NCBI GenBank assembly: GCA_910580195.1
Contig: CAJTWA010000039.1
Span: 1 to 43,738, forward strand
Length of the DNA: 43,738 nucleotides
Source: an uncultured Lachnospiraceae bacterium
GTDB taxonomy: Bacteria > Bacillota > Clostridia > Lachnospirales > Lachnospiraceae
Direction: 5' to 3'
Shown here: in pieces, positions 9,462 to 17,358 of the stretch
Layout: the number at the start of each line of letters is the position of its first letter
Position numbering within the stretch: the stretch's first letter is position 1
The notes under the pieces: generated by a model
The model's input: only the letters and a program-made list of their open reading frames with translations
Told to the model about the DNA's origin: nothing
Database searches by the model: none
Translations under genes and position numbers: made by a program

Positions 9462-9749
9462 GCAAGATACAGAAAAAGCGATGACAGGAAGAGTAAGCTG
9501 CAAAGCGCCGGGTTCCCATCCGGGAACAAGCAGAGAGGGCCGTCAAAGGGTAAGCCAGCCTTACCCGGGCGCTGGAAACGGCCCGGCAGGAACCAGCCGA
9601 AGACCACCCTGAGAGCGGCAAAAAGCCCGGTGACCCCGTTACCGTCAGAATGAGAGGCCTTATGTCCCGTTGGGACCCATAAGGCAAGCAGGGTGGAACC
9701 GCGTATTTTACGTCCCATGCAGTACAGAACGTATTGCATGGGATTTTTT
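9462..9749 (+). promoter_or_regulatory. T-box leader, probably tRNA-Thr specific
   Basis: The diagnostic T-box element AGGGTGGAACCGCG lies at 9690-9703, inside the antiterminator region and just before an intrinsic terminator. Upstream are Stem I hallmarks: GATGACAGGAAGAGTAA at its base, AGAGAG in the distal loop region, and a specifier-loop-like GAAGACCACC. ACC there would specify threonine, matching the downstream thrS. Uncharged tRNA-Thr should stabilise the antiterminator and allow read-through. The specifier assignment comes from the context and from reading the loop by eye. Confidence 0.9.
9713..9749 (+). terminator. T-box intrinsic terminator
   Basis: TCCCATGCA (9713-9721) pairs with TGCATGGGA (9735-9743), and six Ts follow (9744-9749). 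The left arm overlaps the end of the T-box region, as expected for mutually exclusive antiterminator and terminator. Confidence 0.88.
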
Positions 9750-9799
9750 CTGTCTTTGCCGGAACAAAGCAAAACGTAACGAAAGGAATGGTGTTTATT

Positions 9800-10102
9800 A
9801 TGTGTAAAGTAAAAGAATGGATGGAACATTTGGCAGATACCGTAGAACTGACAAGGAGGGAATATACACTTACAATCGCCGTAAGCCTCTTAGGCGGGGT
9901 GGTCCTAGGGTTCCTCTTTGCCCCCAAGCGCACAAGGCATACCGTCATCGGCTCCAACAACGGCCCCAAAAGCTACGGCAATGAACATGGCCGGTGGGAT
10001 GAGTTAGAGGAAATGGACGATTGGGACGACATGGAAGAGATGGATGGCATTGACGGTGCAGGGGATTTAGAAATTGGGGATGATGAGCTATCCTTTCATT
10101 AA
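9800..10102 (+). CDS. Small membrane protein with acidic tail (YtxH-like)
   Basis: A 100-residue protein of unknown function. It starts MCKVKEWMEHLADTVEL, has one hydrophobic segment (about 25-45, TLTIAVSLLGGVVLGFLFAPK) and a strongly acidic C-terminus rich in D, E and M. The amphipathic-then-TM-then-'FAPK' layout recalls YtxH-like proteins, but similarity is weak. The ATG at 9800 is chosen because GAAAGGA lies at 9781-9787; in-frame ATGs at 9734 and 9788 lie in the terminator or lack a ribosome binding site. It sits between the T-box terminator and thrS with no promoter or terminator seen in between, so it should be co-expressed when threonine is short. Confidence 0.7.
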   Translation: MCKVKEWMEHLADTVELTRREYTLTIAVSLLGGVVLGFLFAPKRTRHTVIGSNNGPKSYGNEHGRWDELEEMDDWDDMEEMDGIDGAGDLEIGDDELSFH

Positions 10103-10153
10103 AGATTTCAAGAACCGGGCTGCCAGAATAAAACGAAAGGAATGGAAAATTGC

Positions 10154-12124
10154 ATGAAAATCACATTAAAAGACGGTTCCGTAAAAGAATACAGCGAACC
10201 AAAGAGCATATATGACATTGCAAACGACATCAGCGAAGGGCTGGCAAGGATGGCCTGCGCTGGGGAAGTGGACGGGGAGCCCATGGATTTGCGGACAGTC
10301 CTTGACAGGGACTGCGGGCTTAGTATTTTAACCCAGAAAGACCCAGAAGGCATACGCACCGTCCGCCACACCTGCTCCCATGTCCTTGCAGAAGCAGTAA
10401 AACATTTATTCCCAAACGCAAAGCTGGCAATCGGGCCTTCCATAGACGAAGGGTTTTACTATGACTTTGAGGCCGAGCCATTTTCAAGGGAAGACTTGGA
10501 CAATTTAGAAAAAGAGATGAAGAAAATCATCAAGCAGGGGAACCGGCTGGAAAAATTCACCCTCCCAAGGGCAGAAGCCATCCAGTTCATGAAGGAAAAA
10601 GAAGAGCCCTACAAGGTGGAGCTGATTGAAGATTTGCCTGAGGATGCAGAAATTTCCTTTTATAAGCAGGGGGATGGGTTTACTGACTTGTGCGCAGGCC
10701 CCCACCTGATGAGCACAAAGCCCATCAAGGCCTTTAAGCTCATTTCCTCCTCCATGGCATATTGGCGGGGGGATTCTGGTAAGGCGCAGCTCCAGCGGAT
10801 TTACGGCACCGCCTTTGCCACAAAAGACGAGCTGAACGCTTATTTGGAGCATTTGGAAGACATTAAGAAACGGGACCACAATAAGCTGGGCCGGGAAATG
10901 AAATTATTTACCACCGTGGACGTGATTGGGCAGGGCCTGCCCCTCCTGATGCCAAAGGGGGCAAAAATCATCCAGACCATGCAGCGGTGGATTGAGGACT
11001 TAGAGGACAATGAGTGGGGCTATATCCGCACCAAGACCCCGCTGATGGCAAAATCCGACTTATATAAAATATCCGGCCACTGGGATCACTACACCGACGG
11101 CATGTTTGTGCTGGGGGATGAGGAGAAGGATAAAGAAATCATGGCCTTGCGCCCCATGACCTGCCCCTTCCAGTATTATGTATACAAAGCAGACCAGCAC
11201 TCCTACCGGGACCTGCCCCTGCGTTACGGCGAAACATCCACCTTGTTCCGCAACGAGGATTCCGGGGAAATGCACGGCCTGACCCGCGTCCGCCAGTTTA
11301 CCATTTCCGAGGGGCATTTAATCGTAAGGCCCGACCAGATGGTAGAGGAATTCAAAGGCTGCATTGCGCTGGCAAAGCACTGCCTATCGGTGCTGGGGGT
11401 AGAGGAGGACGTGACCTACCATCTTTCCAAATGGGATCCAAACAACCGGGAAAAATACATCGGCGAACCAGAAGTCTGGGAAGAAACCCAGCAGCATATG
11501 CGTGATATTATGGAAGAGCTCGGCATAGAATATACCGAAGAGGAAGGGGAGGCAGCATTTTACGGCCCCAAAATCGACATTAACGCAAAGAACGTCTACG
11601 GCAAGGAAGACACCATGATTACCATTCAGTGGGATGCATTGCTGGCGGAGCAGTTTGACATGTACTACATCGGCCAGAACGGGGAAAAGGTCCGCCCCTA
11701 CATCATCCACCGGACCTCCATGGGCTGCTACGAGCGCACCCTTGCATGGCTCATTGAAAAATATGCCGGGAAATTCCCCACATGGCTCTGCCCAGAGCAA
11801 GTCAGGGTCCTTCCCATTTCCGACAAATACGAGGCTTACGCCAACGGGGTAGCAAAAGAATTAAAGGCAAACAACATCCTCTGCACGGTAGACAGCCGTT
11901 CCGAAAAAATCGGCTACAAAATCCGCGAAAGCCGCCTAGAAAAAGTCCCCTACATGCTAGTGGTAGGCCAGCAGGAAGAAGCCGATAACACCGTATCCGT
12001 CCGTAGCCGCTTCGCCGGGGACGAAGGCGTAAAGCCCCTTCCTGACTTCATCCAGCAGATTTCCGAAGAAATCCGCACCAAGGAAATCCGCAAAGAAGAA
12101 CCCGCCGCGCAGCAGCAAAAATAA
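10154..12124 (+). CDS. thrS: Threonyl-tRNA synthetase
   Basis: A 656-residue class II synthetase that charges tRNA-Thr and edits mischarged serine in the cytoplasm. The N-terminal TGS domain (about 1-60, MKITLKDGSVKEY) is followed by the editing domain with HTCSHVLAEAVK and CAGPHL. The catalytic core has MTCPFQYYVYK (zinc cysteine), motif 2 FRNEDSGEMHGLTRVR, SEGHL, and motif 3 HRTSMGCYERTLAWLIE. The C-terminal anticodon-binding domain starts near FPTWLCPEQVRVLPIS. Length is typical. ATG 10154 is preferred over 10142, which abuts the AAAGGA ribosome binding site. Expression should be governed by the T-box about 400 bp upstream, reading through the small membrane gene. Confidence 0.97.
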   Translation: MKITLKDGSVKEYSEPKSIYDIANDISEGLARMACAGEVDGEPMDLRTVLDRDCGLSILTQKDPEGIRTVRHTCSHVLAEAVKHLFPNAKLAIGPSIDEGFYYDFEAEPFSREDLDNLEKEMKKIIKQGNRLEKFTLPRAEAIQFMKEKEEPYKVELIEDLPEDAEISFYKQGDGFTDLCAGPHLMSTKPIKAFKLISSSMAYWRGDSGKAQLQRIYGTAFATKDELNAYLEHLEDIKKRDHNKLGREMKLFTTVDVIGQGLPLLMPKGAKIIQTMQRWIEDLEDNEWGYIRTKTPLMAKSDLYKISGHWDHYTDGMFVLGDEEKDKEIMALRPMTCPFQYYVYKADQHSYRDLPLRYGETSTLFRNEDSGEMHGLTRVRQFTISEGHLIVRPDQMVEEFKGCIALAKHCLSVLGVEEDVTYHLSKWDPNNREKYIGEPEVWEETQQHMRDIMEELGIEYTEEEGEAAFYGPKIDINAKNVYGKEDTMITIQWDALLAEQFDMYYIGQNGEKVRPYIIHRTSMGCYERTLAWLIEKYAGKFPTWLCPEQVRVLPISDKYEAYANGVAKELKANNILCTVDSRSEKIGYKIRESRLEKVPYMLVVGQQEEADNTVSVRSRFAGDEGVKPLPDFIQQISEEIRTKEIRKEEPAAQQQK

Positions 12125-12379
12125 GGCAAGCCTTGCCCAGCTTGTGCAGGAAAGAGCCACCCAAAATTGCCATCCGCCCCCAAAGCCCCCATTCCTTCTA
12201 TATATAACGCCGCCCAGTTGATGCAGGGAAGCACAGCTTTTTTCCATTTATTGGAAAAATAGTTCCCTTCCCCCATGCATAAGCCCCAAAAAATCTCCCC
12301 ATACTAATACCGCAGACGCCAAGCCTCCCAAGGCAGGGCATCCACATTATATTTGTTGCGGTAAGAAAGGAGATTTAGA

Positions 12380-12700
12380 ATGACACAGTTAAAATGTTCA
12401 GCAAACAACTGCATGTACAACGATAACCACCTCTGTTCCAAAGGCGACATCACCATCGGCGGCCGCGACGCCGCAAAGCCGAACGAAACCTGCTGTGAGA
12501 GCTTCCGGGAACGGACAGGCAGCATGATGAACGCTGTCGTAGGCAGCCCCAGCAAGGAGGTCAGCGTAAGGTGCCAGGCAACTAACTGTGATTTCAACGA
12601 GGACTGCAAGTGCAGCGCCAAGGAAATCGGCATAGGCGGCAGCAATGCATGTACTTGCGGGGAAACGGAATGTGCAAGCTTTGACTGCCACTGCAAGTAA
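12380..12700 (+). CDS. Double DUF1540 cysteine-rich protein
   Basis: A 106-residue protein with two DUF1540 repeats. Each has the pattern C-x4-C (CSANNC, CQATNC), a downstream Cys and an I-x-I-G-G turn (DITIGG, EIGIGG), and ends with C-x-S-F. The two halves are joined by a helix-like linker (RERTGSMMNAVVG). The regular cysteines suggest metal binding, but no function is established for the family. AAAGGAG lies seven bases before the ATG. The 255 bp separating it from thrS contain no convincing terminator, only AT-rich runs. Confidence 0.85.
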   Translation: MTQLKCSANNCMYNDNHLCSKGDITIGGRDAAKPNETCCESFRERTGSMMNAVVGSPSKEVSVRCQATNCDFNEDCKCSAKEIGIGGSNACTCGETECASFDCHCK

Positions 12701-12780
12701 GCCAGTTGCCATTTTCCATGAAGTGACAAAATCCGACGGAAATTTTATGAAATCTTAAAAAAATACTTGTAATATGAAGC

Positions 12781-12850
12781 AACAGGAAGTAGAATGAATC
12801 TGGAGCGTAAATACACAAGAAGTATTTAGCAGCAGGTCCTGCTTCCTGTT
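12781..12850. other. Nested hairpin in the leader of the phospholipase-like gene
   Basis: AACAGGAAGTAG (12781-12792) pairs with CTGCTTCCTGTT (12839-12850) with one G-U. Inside the loop, TAAATAC (12808-12814) pairs perfectly with GTATTTA (12822-12828). No T-run follows, so it does not look like a simple terminator. Confidence 0.55.
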
Positions 12851-12927
12851 CTTGCATTTCCGGTGAATTGTACGTACAGGCAAAGGCAGGGGAGCCTGCA
12901 AAAGAAAAGTATCGTACATGGAGGAAA

Positions 12928-13536
12928 ATGGCATTGAGGAAGAAATCCCATATATCTTTGGCAAAATATATCGTAGACAGCTTAGCGGAACAGGAACTGG
13001 TCAAGCATCGGAAAGCATTTTACCTTGGCAGCATCCTGCCGGACTGCAAGCCGTCATTCATAACAGTCAAGCATGAAATGGAAGGGACGTTCCCGAAAGT
13101 CCAGCAGGAACTGGAGGAAATCGTGGCAAGGCAGCAGAATTCCCAGATTAATATGCGGGTTTTTTACCGCAGCCTTGGGGAAGTGATCCACTATATCGCA
13201 GATTATTTTACCTTTCCCCATAACGCCCATTATACGGGGACACTAAAAGACCACTGCGTATACGAAGAGCACCTGAAAAAAAGCCTCAAACAATATATAA
13301 GGAGCGGCGAGGCCGAGCGCAACAGCGCAGCCATCAGCGCCTCGGTGCAGAATTTAAACAGTGCGGAGGATATTTGTAAGTTTATCCAGAAAGCGCACGA
13401 AACATACGTGAAATTGAAGAATTCTGTCGAAGGCGACTGCCGCCATATTGTGACACTCTGCCATCAGGTGGTAGCAGCCGTAATCCGGCTGATTAACGGG
13501 GATTCCGGCTATGAGGCCCTCCCGGCTGCTAGCTAG
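12928..13536 (+). CDS. Zinc-dependent phospholipase C-like protein
   Basis: A roughly 200-residue alpha-helical protein of the Zn_dep_PLPC family (clostridial alpha-toxin catalytic fold). Metal-ligand candidates are visible: KKSHISLAKYI near the N-terminus, KHRKAFYLGSILPD, and LGEVIHYIADYFTFPHN with H-x3-D and a following His. No signal peptide is apparent, so an intracellular or sporulation-linked role is more likely than a secreted toxin; this is inference. The reading frame extends up to a TTG at 12868, but GGAGG at 12920-12924 points to the ATG at 12928 or, with better spacing (nine bases), a TTG at 12934 giving MRKKSHISL. Confidence 0.85.
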   Translation: MALRKKSHISLAKYIVDSLAEQELVKHRKAFYLGSILPDCKPSFITVKHEMEGTFPKVQQELEEIVARQQNSQINMRVFYRSLGEVIHYIADYFTFPHNAHYTGTLKDHCVYEEHLKKSLKQYIRSGEAERNSAAISASVQNLNSAEDICKFIQKAHETYVKLKNSVEGDCRHIVTLCHQVVAAVIRLINGDSGYEALPAAS

Positions 13537-13549
13537 GGAACCCGGGCGT

Positions 13550-13576
13550 TGTCGAATCAAAGAATTTCATGTCGAA
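13550..13576 (+). promoter_or_regulatory. Two perfect Spo0A boxes
   Basis: TGTCGAA occurs at 13550-13556 and 13570-13576, 20 bp apart and in the same orientation, upstream of the Spo0E-like gene. TGTCGAA is the established Spo0A~P recognition core. The spacing is close to two helical turns. Confidence 0.75.
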
Positions 13577-13605
13577 ATGTCCTGTAAAAAAATGGCGGTT
13601 TTCGT

Positions 13606-13634
13606 TTGCTTTTTTTCCGTTTTGGGCATAAAAT
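13606..13634 (+). promoter_or_regulatory. Promoter of the Spo0E-like gene
   Basis: TTGCTT (13606-13611), a 17-bp spacer and TAAAAT (13629-13634). The twin Spo0A boxes end about 30 bp upstream of the -35, a position compatible with activation. Confidence 0.55.
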
Positions 13635-13663
13635 AATTGCGGAGGGGGAAAAGGAGCTATAAG

Positions 13664-13837
13664 ATGAACCGTTTGTCAGAGTTACAAAGAGAGATTGAAA
13701 CTGTACGGGAGGAATTGGATGTAGCTGTTTTGGCAGGGAAGGGCGTGAGGACCCCGGAATGCCGCCGGGTGAGCGTCCGGATGGATAAACTTATCGAAGC
13801 CTACATCCAATGCCGAGAGAAAGTTCAACACGGTTGA
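13664..13837 (+). CDS. Spo0E-like aspartyl-phosphate phosphatase
   Basis: A 57-residue two-helix protein beginning MNRLSELQREIETVREELD. It has the family signature in RVSVRMDKLIEAY, corresponding to the S-x-x-(L/M)-D-x-(L/Y)-I motif in which the Asp is needed for dephosphorylating Spo0A~P in Bacillus. AAGGAG at 13651-13656 fixes the start at 13664 rather than the upstream in-frame ATG. The upstream Spo0A boxes suggest that the phosphatase is part of the Spo0A regulon and may dampen the phosphorelay. A terminator follows about 40 bp after the stop. Confidence 0.85.
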   Translation: MNRLSELQREIETVREELDVAVLAGKGVRTPECRRVSVRMDKLIEAYIQCREKVQHG

Positions 13838-13874
13838 ATTAAGGGACAAAAGGGGAAACGAAAAGAAGGACAGG

Positions 13875-13901
13875 AAAGGCTGGAGGAATCCAGCCTTTTC
13901 T
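13875..13901 (+). terminator. Intrinsic terminator after the Spo0E-like gene
   Basis: AAAGGCTGG (13875-13883), a six-base loop and CCAGCCTTT (13890-13898) make a perfect 9-bp stem with a short T-containing tail. Confidence 0.75.
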
Positions 13902-13976
13902 GCTGCCAAAATCAGGAAAAGGCCTGCGGCCAGAAAGCGCAAAAGACACCTTTGTTCCGAAGAAAGAAACATGCAA

Positions 13977-14005
13977 TTGAAAAAAGCAGCTACATATGAT
14001 AGAAT
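13977..14005 (+). promoter_or_regulatory. SigA-type promoter of the chemoreceptor gene
   Basis: TTGAAA (13977-13982), a 17-bp spacer and TAGAAT (14000-14005), 47 bp before the ATG at 14052. Confidence 0.7.
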
Positions 14006-14051
14006 ATGAAAAAACAGAACTATAGACTAAGTAGAAAATGAGGGCAGAACC

Positions 14052-15410
14052 ATGGGAATTGGAAGAACAAGAAAGCTGGTGAAATCAGTTTCAGAACTGC
14101 AGGATGCTGATTATTCCGGTGAACCAGAATTAAGAGAAATGTATCAGCGGCTTGCAGAAGGCAGGGACCAGTTTGCAGAGGTTCTTGAGAAGAACTTTAA
14201 GGCAGTCATGCAAATCAGCTCCCTTGATTTGACCGTGCAGCATGAAACAGACAAGATCCTTGAGATATCCCACAATGTGGCAAAGGCTACCGAGGTGATT
14301 TTCGGGGCCAGCGGCGACCACTCGGAGGTGGAAGGGAATAATTCCCTAGAGCAGCTTACCAATACAATCATCCGGGTATCCGAAGATACCGAAGAGGTGC
14401 ACCAAAAGATTGGGAAAGGGCAGGAAGAGCTTACTTCCATCCGCGATCTTTCCAACCAAGCCATTGAAGTGTCCAAGGAAATGCGCAAGGACATGGATGA
14501 GCTTTTAGACGTCATCAACAATATGAATGAAGTCATCGCAGGGATTGACTCCATTTCTATGCAGACCAACCTTCTTGCCCTCAATGCGTCCATTGAGGCA
14601 GCAAGGGCCGGGAAGGCCGGGAGGGGCTTTGCGGTGGTAGCAGATGAGATCCGCGGCTTGGCAGAGCAGACCCAGAAGCTGACCGGGGACATGGGGGAAT
14701 TTGTGGAGAGCATCAAGAGCGCATCCCAGAAGAGCGCCGGGAGCACCACCAATACCATAGAAGCCCTTGGGACCATGACTGGGAAAATCGGGAATGTATG
14801 GGAACTGAACGACGAGAACCAGAAGCACGTATCCCAAGTCAGCGAATCCGTCACCTCCCTTGCGGCAGTCAGCCAAGAAATCAGCAGCACCATGGCTGAG
14901 ATGGAAAACCAGCTAAGGAGCAGCACAGAGTTCATGCGGGAGATTGGCAATGAACTGATGAAGGCCACGGAGCCGGTAGTGGAGATAGAAAGCACGCTGG
15001 ACGCAGCCGTAAAGCAGATGGGGGATATGTCGAAGGATGCTTTTTACCACCTGAAGAACCGGGAATTTATCAAATATGTGCAGAGCGCCATCATTGCCCA
15101 CCGGAACTGGATTGGCAATCTGGAGAAAATGGTGCAGGAGCGGGTGATTGTGCCCCTCCAGCTGGATTCCTCCAAATGCGGCTTTGGGCATTTCTACTAT
15201 TCCATTACGCCAAACATCCCGGGCGTCCGCCAAATCTGGGATGGGCTTGGGGAAAAGCACCGGAAATTCCATGAATTTGGCCGCGAAGCCATCCAAGCAT
15301 TATTTGACGAGGATTACCAGAAGGCAGGGCGCATCTGCAAAGAAGCAGAGGAATACTCAAGGGAATTGATTTCCGATATGGAAAAAATGATACAGCTGGC
15401 AGACAGTTAA
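14052..15410 (+). CDS. Soluble methyl-accepting chemotaxis protein with CZB domain
   Basis: A 452-residue cytoplasmic chemoreceptor with no membrane segment or signal peptide. Residues about 60-330 form the long coiled-coil signalling domain, with the conserved hairpin tip around DSISMQTNLLALNASIEAAR and GRGFAVVADEIRGLAEQT, the CheA/CheW contact site. The C-terminus (about 345-450) is a chemoreceptor zinc-binding (CZB) domain: AHRNWIGNL, then KCGFGHFYYS, then GEKHRKFHEFG supply the expected His-Cys-His-His zinc ligands. CZB receptors sense zinc or oxidants such as hypochlorous acid. No other chemotaxis genes are in the window, so it is an orphan receptor here. GAGGG seven bases upstream supports the start. 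Confidence 0.93.
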   Translation: MGIGRTRKLVKSVSELQDADYSGEPELREMYQRLAEGRDQFAEVLEKNFKAVMQISSLDLTVQHETDKILEISHNVAKATEVIFGASGDHSEVEGNNSLEQLTNTIIRVSEDTEEVHQKIGKGQEELTSIRDLSNQAIEVSKEMRKDMDELLDVINNMNEVIAGIDSISMQTNLLALNASIEAARAGKAGRGFAVVADEIRGLAEQTQKLTGDMGEFVESIKSASQKSAGSTTNTIEALGTMTGKIGNVWELNDENQKHVSQVSESVTSLAAVSQEISSTMAEMENQLRSSTEFMREIGNELMKATEPVVEIESTLDAAVKQMGDMSKDAFYHLKNREFIKYVQSAIIAHRNWIGNLEKMVQERVIVPLQLDSSKCGFGHFYYSITPNIPGVRQIWDGLGEKHRKFHEFGREAIQALFDEDYQKAGRICKEAEEYSRELISDMEKMIQLADS

Positions 15411-15432
15411 TCCTTTTACGGATGATATTTAA

Positions 15433-15479
15433 CCGCCGGGGTAATATACCCCGCTGCTTGCAGCAGGCGGCCCATTTTT
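15433..15479 (+). terminator. Three-way-junction hairpin, probable terminator of the chemoreceptor gene
   Basis: An outer stem CCGCC (15433-15437)/GGCGG (15466-15470) encloses GGGGTA-ATA-TACCCC (15438-15452) and GCTG/CAGC (15453-15464), followed by CCCATTTTT. It starts 22 bp after the stop. The T-run is short, so termination is probable rather than certain. Confidence 0.55.
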
Positions 15480-15657
15480 GGATTATAAGGGAACATGTAC
15501 CGGCAGGGGTACGGATGCGGGGATTCTCCCGCTGGCAGAATAAGGCAGCTACAGGAAGGCATGAAAATACAGGATTCCGAAGAAACTATTTTTAAGCAGG
15601 AGCCCTTGTAATTTAGGCCTTTCTGGGGCAGCCTTTTTTTGTTTCTGAAATTTTCTA

Positions 15658-15686
15658 TTGCATTTTTCCCTGTGATGGGATAGAAT
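15658..15686 (+). promoter_or_regulatory. SigA-type promoter of the dcw cluster
   Basis: TTGCAT (15658-15663), a 17-bp spacer and TAGAAT (15681-15686). The -10 is embedded in the MraZ-box array. Confidence 0.75.
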
Positions 15687-15733
15687 GGTATAAAAGTGGA
15701 GAAAAGTGGTATAAAAGTGGTAAAAAATGGTGG
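15676..15733 (+). promoter_or_regulatory. Probable MraZ operator: six TGG boxes at 10-11 bp spacing
   Basis: TGG triplets begin at 15676, 15686, 15697, 15707, 15718 and 15728, at intervals of 10, 11, 10, 11 and 10 bp. MraZ proteins are known to bind direct TGGG-type repeats with about one-turn spacing in front of their own gene. Boxes 1 and 2 flank the -10 hexamer, so repression by occlusion is expected. Confidence 0.8.
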
Positions 15734-15792
15734 CGGATGGAAAATGTCCGCCTATCCTCAACTGCTTCGCTGCCCGGCTGAAGGTGATGTCT

Positions 15793-16224
15793 ATGTTCAT
15801 GGGTGAATACAACCATACCGTTGACACAAAAGGCAGGCTGATAGTCCCCGCAAAGTTCAGGGAAGCACTGGGCGACGAATTTGTTGTGACAAAGGGGCTG
15901 GATGGATGCTTATTTGTGTATCCCCGTGAAGAATGGGGGCTCATTGAGGCAAAGTACCGGGAAGTGTCACAGTTCTCCAAGGAGGCCCGCAAATTTGCAA
16001 GGTTCTTTTTTGCAGGCGCAGCAGCCTGCGAGGTGGACAAGCAGGGGCGGGTACTGCTCCCGGCAACCTTAAGGGAATTTGCCGGGATTGAGAAAGAGGC
16101 TGTTTTGGCAGGCGTCTTGAACCATATTGAAATCTGGAGCAAAGACAGATGGCAGGAGGCCAACGAATATGACGACGTGGAAGAAATCGCGGAGCATATG
16201 GCAGGCCTTGGGCTGATGATTTAA
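15793..16224 (+). CDS. mraZ: Transcriptional regulator MraZ
   Basis: A 143-residue protein with two AbrB-like DNA-binding repeats. The first is MGEYNHTVDTKGRLIVPAKF with FVVTKGLDGCLFVYP. The second contains EVDKQGRVLLPATLREFAGI. MraZ binds upstream of the dcw cluster as a ring-shaped oligomer and controls cell-division genes. GAAGG at 15779-15784 places the start at the ATG 15793 (MFMGEYNH), which gives the usual family length; the frame stays open further upstream. It is the first gene of the cluster and is preceded by its probable operator. Confidence 0.97.
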   Translation: MFMGEYNHTVDTKGRLIVPAKFREALGDEFVVTKGLDGCLFVYPREEWGLIEAKYREVSQFSKEARKFARFFFAGAAACEVDKQGRVLLPATLREFAGIEKEAVLAGVLNHIEIWSKDRWQEANEYDDVEEIAEHMAGLGLMI

Positions 16225-16396
16225 GATACGGGAACAACGCCAGCGCGTACCTGTAATGTTTTCTGGCGCACGTTGGGACAGGCAGATGTTCAATCTGTGT
16301 TTTAGGTGGATAAGCAATGCCAGGCCCCGGACCCTGCTTGGATCGGGGATGGGCAGCCTCGGGCTTACAGTTTTAGATAGGACGGGAAGGGACTAC

Positions 16397-17347
16397 ATGG
16401 AATTTAAGCACAAATCCGTACTCTTGGAAGAAACAACCAAATACCTGAATATCCGCCCAGACGGGATTTACGTAGACGGGACCTTAGGGGGCGGCGGCCA
16501 TGCCTATGAGGTATGCAGGCGGCTTTCCAGCAGCGGCAGGTTCATTGGGATTGACCAAGACGGGGATGCCATTGAAGCAGCGGCAAGGAAACTGTCAGGG
16601 TTTGGGAGCCGGGTATCCATTGCAAGGAGCAATTTCAGCCAGATGCGGCAGGTATTGGAAGGGTATGGGATTTGCCAAGTAGATGGCATTGTGCTGGATT
16701 TAGGAGTTTCCTCTTATCAGTTGGATGACCCAAAACGGGGCTTTACGTACCGGGATGGGGATGCCCCGTTGGATATGCGGATGGATGACAGGCAGGAATT
16801 TACCGCGAAGGATTTGGTGAACACCTATAGCGAGATGGAACTGTACCGGGTAATCCGCGATTATGGGGAAGATAAATTTGCCAAGAATATAGCGAAGCAT
16901 ATCGTGGCTGCAAGGGGACAGAAGGAAATTGGGACAGCAGGGGAACTGACAGAACTCATCAAGGCAGCTATCCCAGCGAAGGTACGGATGAATGGAGGCC
17001 ATCCGGCAAAACGTACCTTTCAGGCAATCCGGATTGAACTGAATGGGGAATTGGATGCGCTTAAGGGCTCCCTTAAGGACATGATAGGCATGCTGAAGCC
17101 AGAAGGCAGGATATGCGTGATTACTTTCCATTCCTTGGAAGACAGAATTGTGAAAAATATATTCAAAGATTGTGAGAATCCATGCACCTGCCCAAAGGAT
17201 TTCCCAGTGTGCATTTGCGGGAAAACCTCTCTTGGGAAGGCGGTGACTCGGAAACCTGTCCTGCCCTCAGAGGAAGAAATGGAAGAAAACCCACGTGCCA
17301 AAAGTGCGAAGCTTCGGGTTTTTGAAAGGGGCAAATTATCAGGATAG
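16397..17347 (+). CDS. rsmH: 16S rRNA m4C1402 methyltransferase RsmH (MraW)
   Basis: A 316-residue SAM-dependent methyltransferase that N4-methylates C1402 of 16S rRNA. It starts MEFKHKSVLLEETTKYLN and has the SAM-binding motif YVDGTLGGGGHAYEV. Also visible are GIVLDLGVSSYQLD and GFTYRDGDAPLDMRMD, NGGHPAKRTFQAIRIELNGEL and ICVITFHSLEDRIVKNIF. The C-terminal part has four Cys in a CxC-type cluster (CTCPKDFPVCICG). GAAGG six bases upstream supports the ATG at 16397; the frame is open further 5'. The 172-bp gap after mraZ holds a weak CGCCAG/CTGGCG inverted repeat and nothing else recognisable. Confidence 0.97.
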   Translation: MEFKHKSVLLEETTKYLNIRPDGIYVDGTLGGGGHAYEVCRRLSSSGRFIGIDQDGDAIEAAARKLSGFGSRVSIARSNFSQMRQVLEGYGICQVDGIVLDLGVSSYQLDDPKRGFTYRDGDAPLDMRMDDRQEFTAKDLVNTYSEMELYRVIRDYGEDKFAKNIAKHIVAARGQKEIGTAGELTELIKAAIPAKVRMNGGHPAKRTFQAIRIELNGELDALKGSLKDMIGMLKPEGRICVITFHSLEDRIVKNIFKDCENPCTCPKDFPVCICGKTSLGKAVTRKPVLPSEEEMEENPRAKSAKLRVFERGKLSG

Positions 17348-17358
17348 GAGTGAATGCA

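Noticed and set aside
9172..9503. Minus-strand ORFs with repeated MPSRALQIR-type sequence
   Set aside because: They are produced by the 60-bp tandem repeat, have no ribosome binding site and run antisense to the leader of thrS.
13425..13431. TGTCGAA inside the phospholipase-like gene
   Set aside because: It lies within a coding region and single 7-mers are expected several times by chance in this window.
15028..15034. TGTCGAA inside the chemoreceptor gene
   Set aside because: Same reason: coding position and chance expectation.
15615..15641. AGGC...GCCT followed by seven Ts as a terminator before mraZ
   Set aside because: The stem is only about four base pairs, too weak to call, and the chemoreceptor gene already has a better candidate at 15433.
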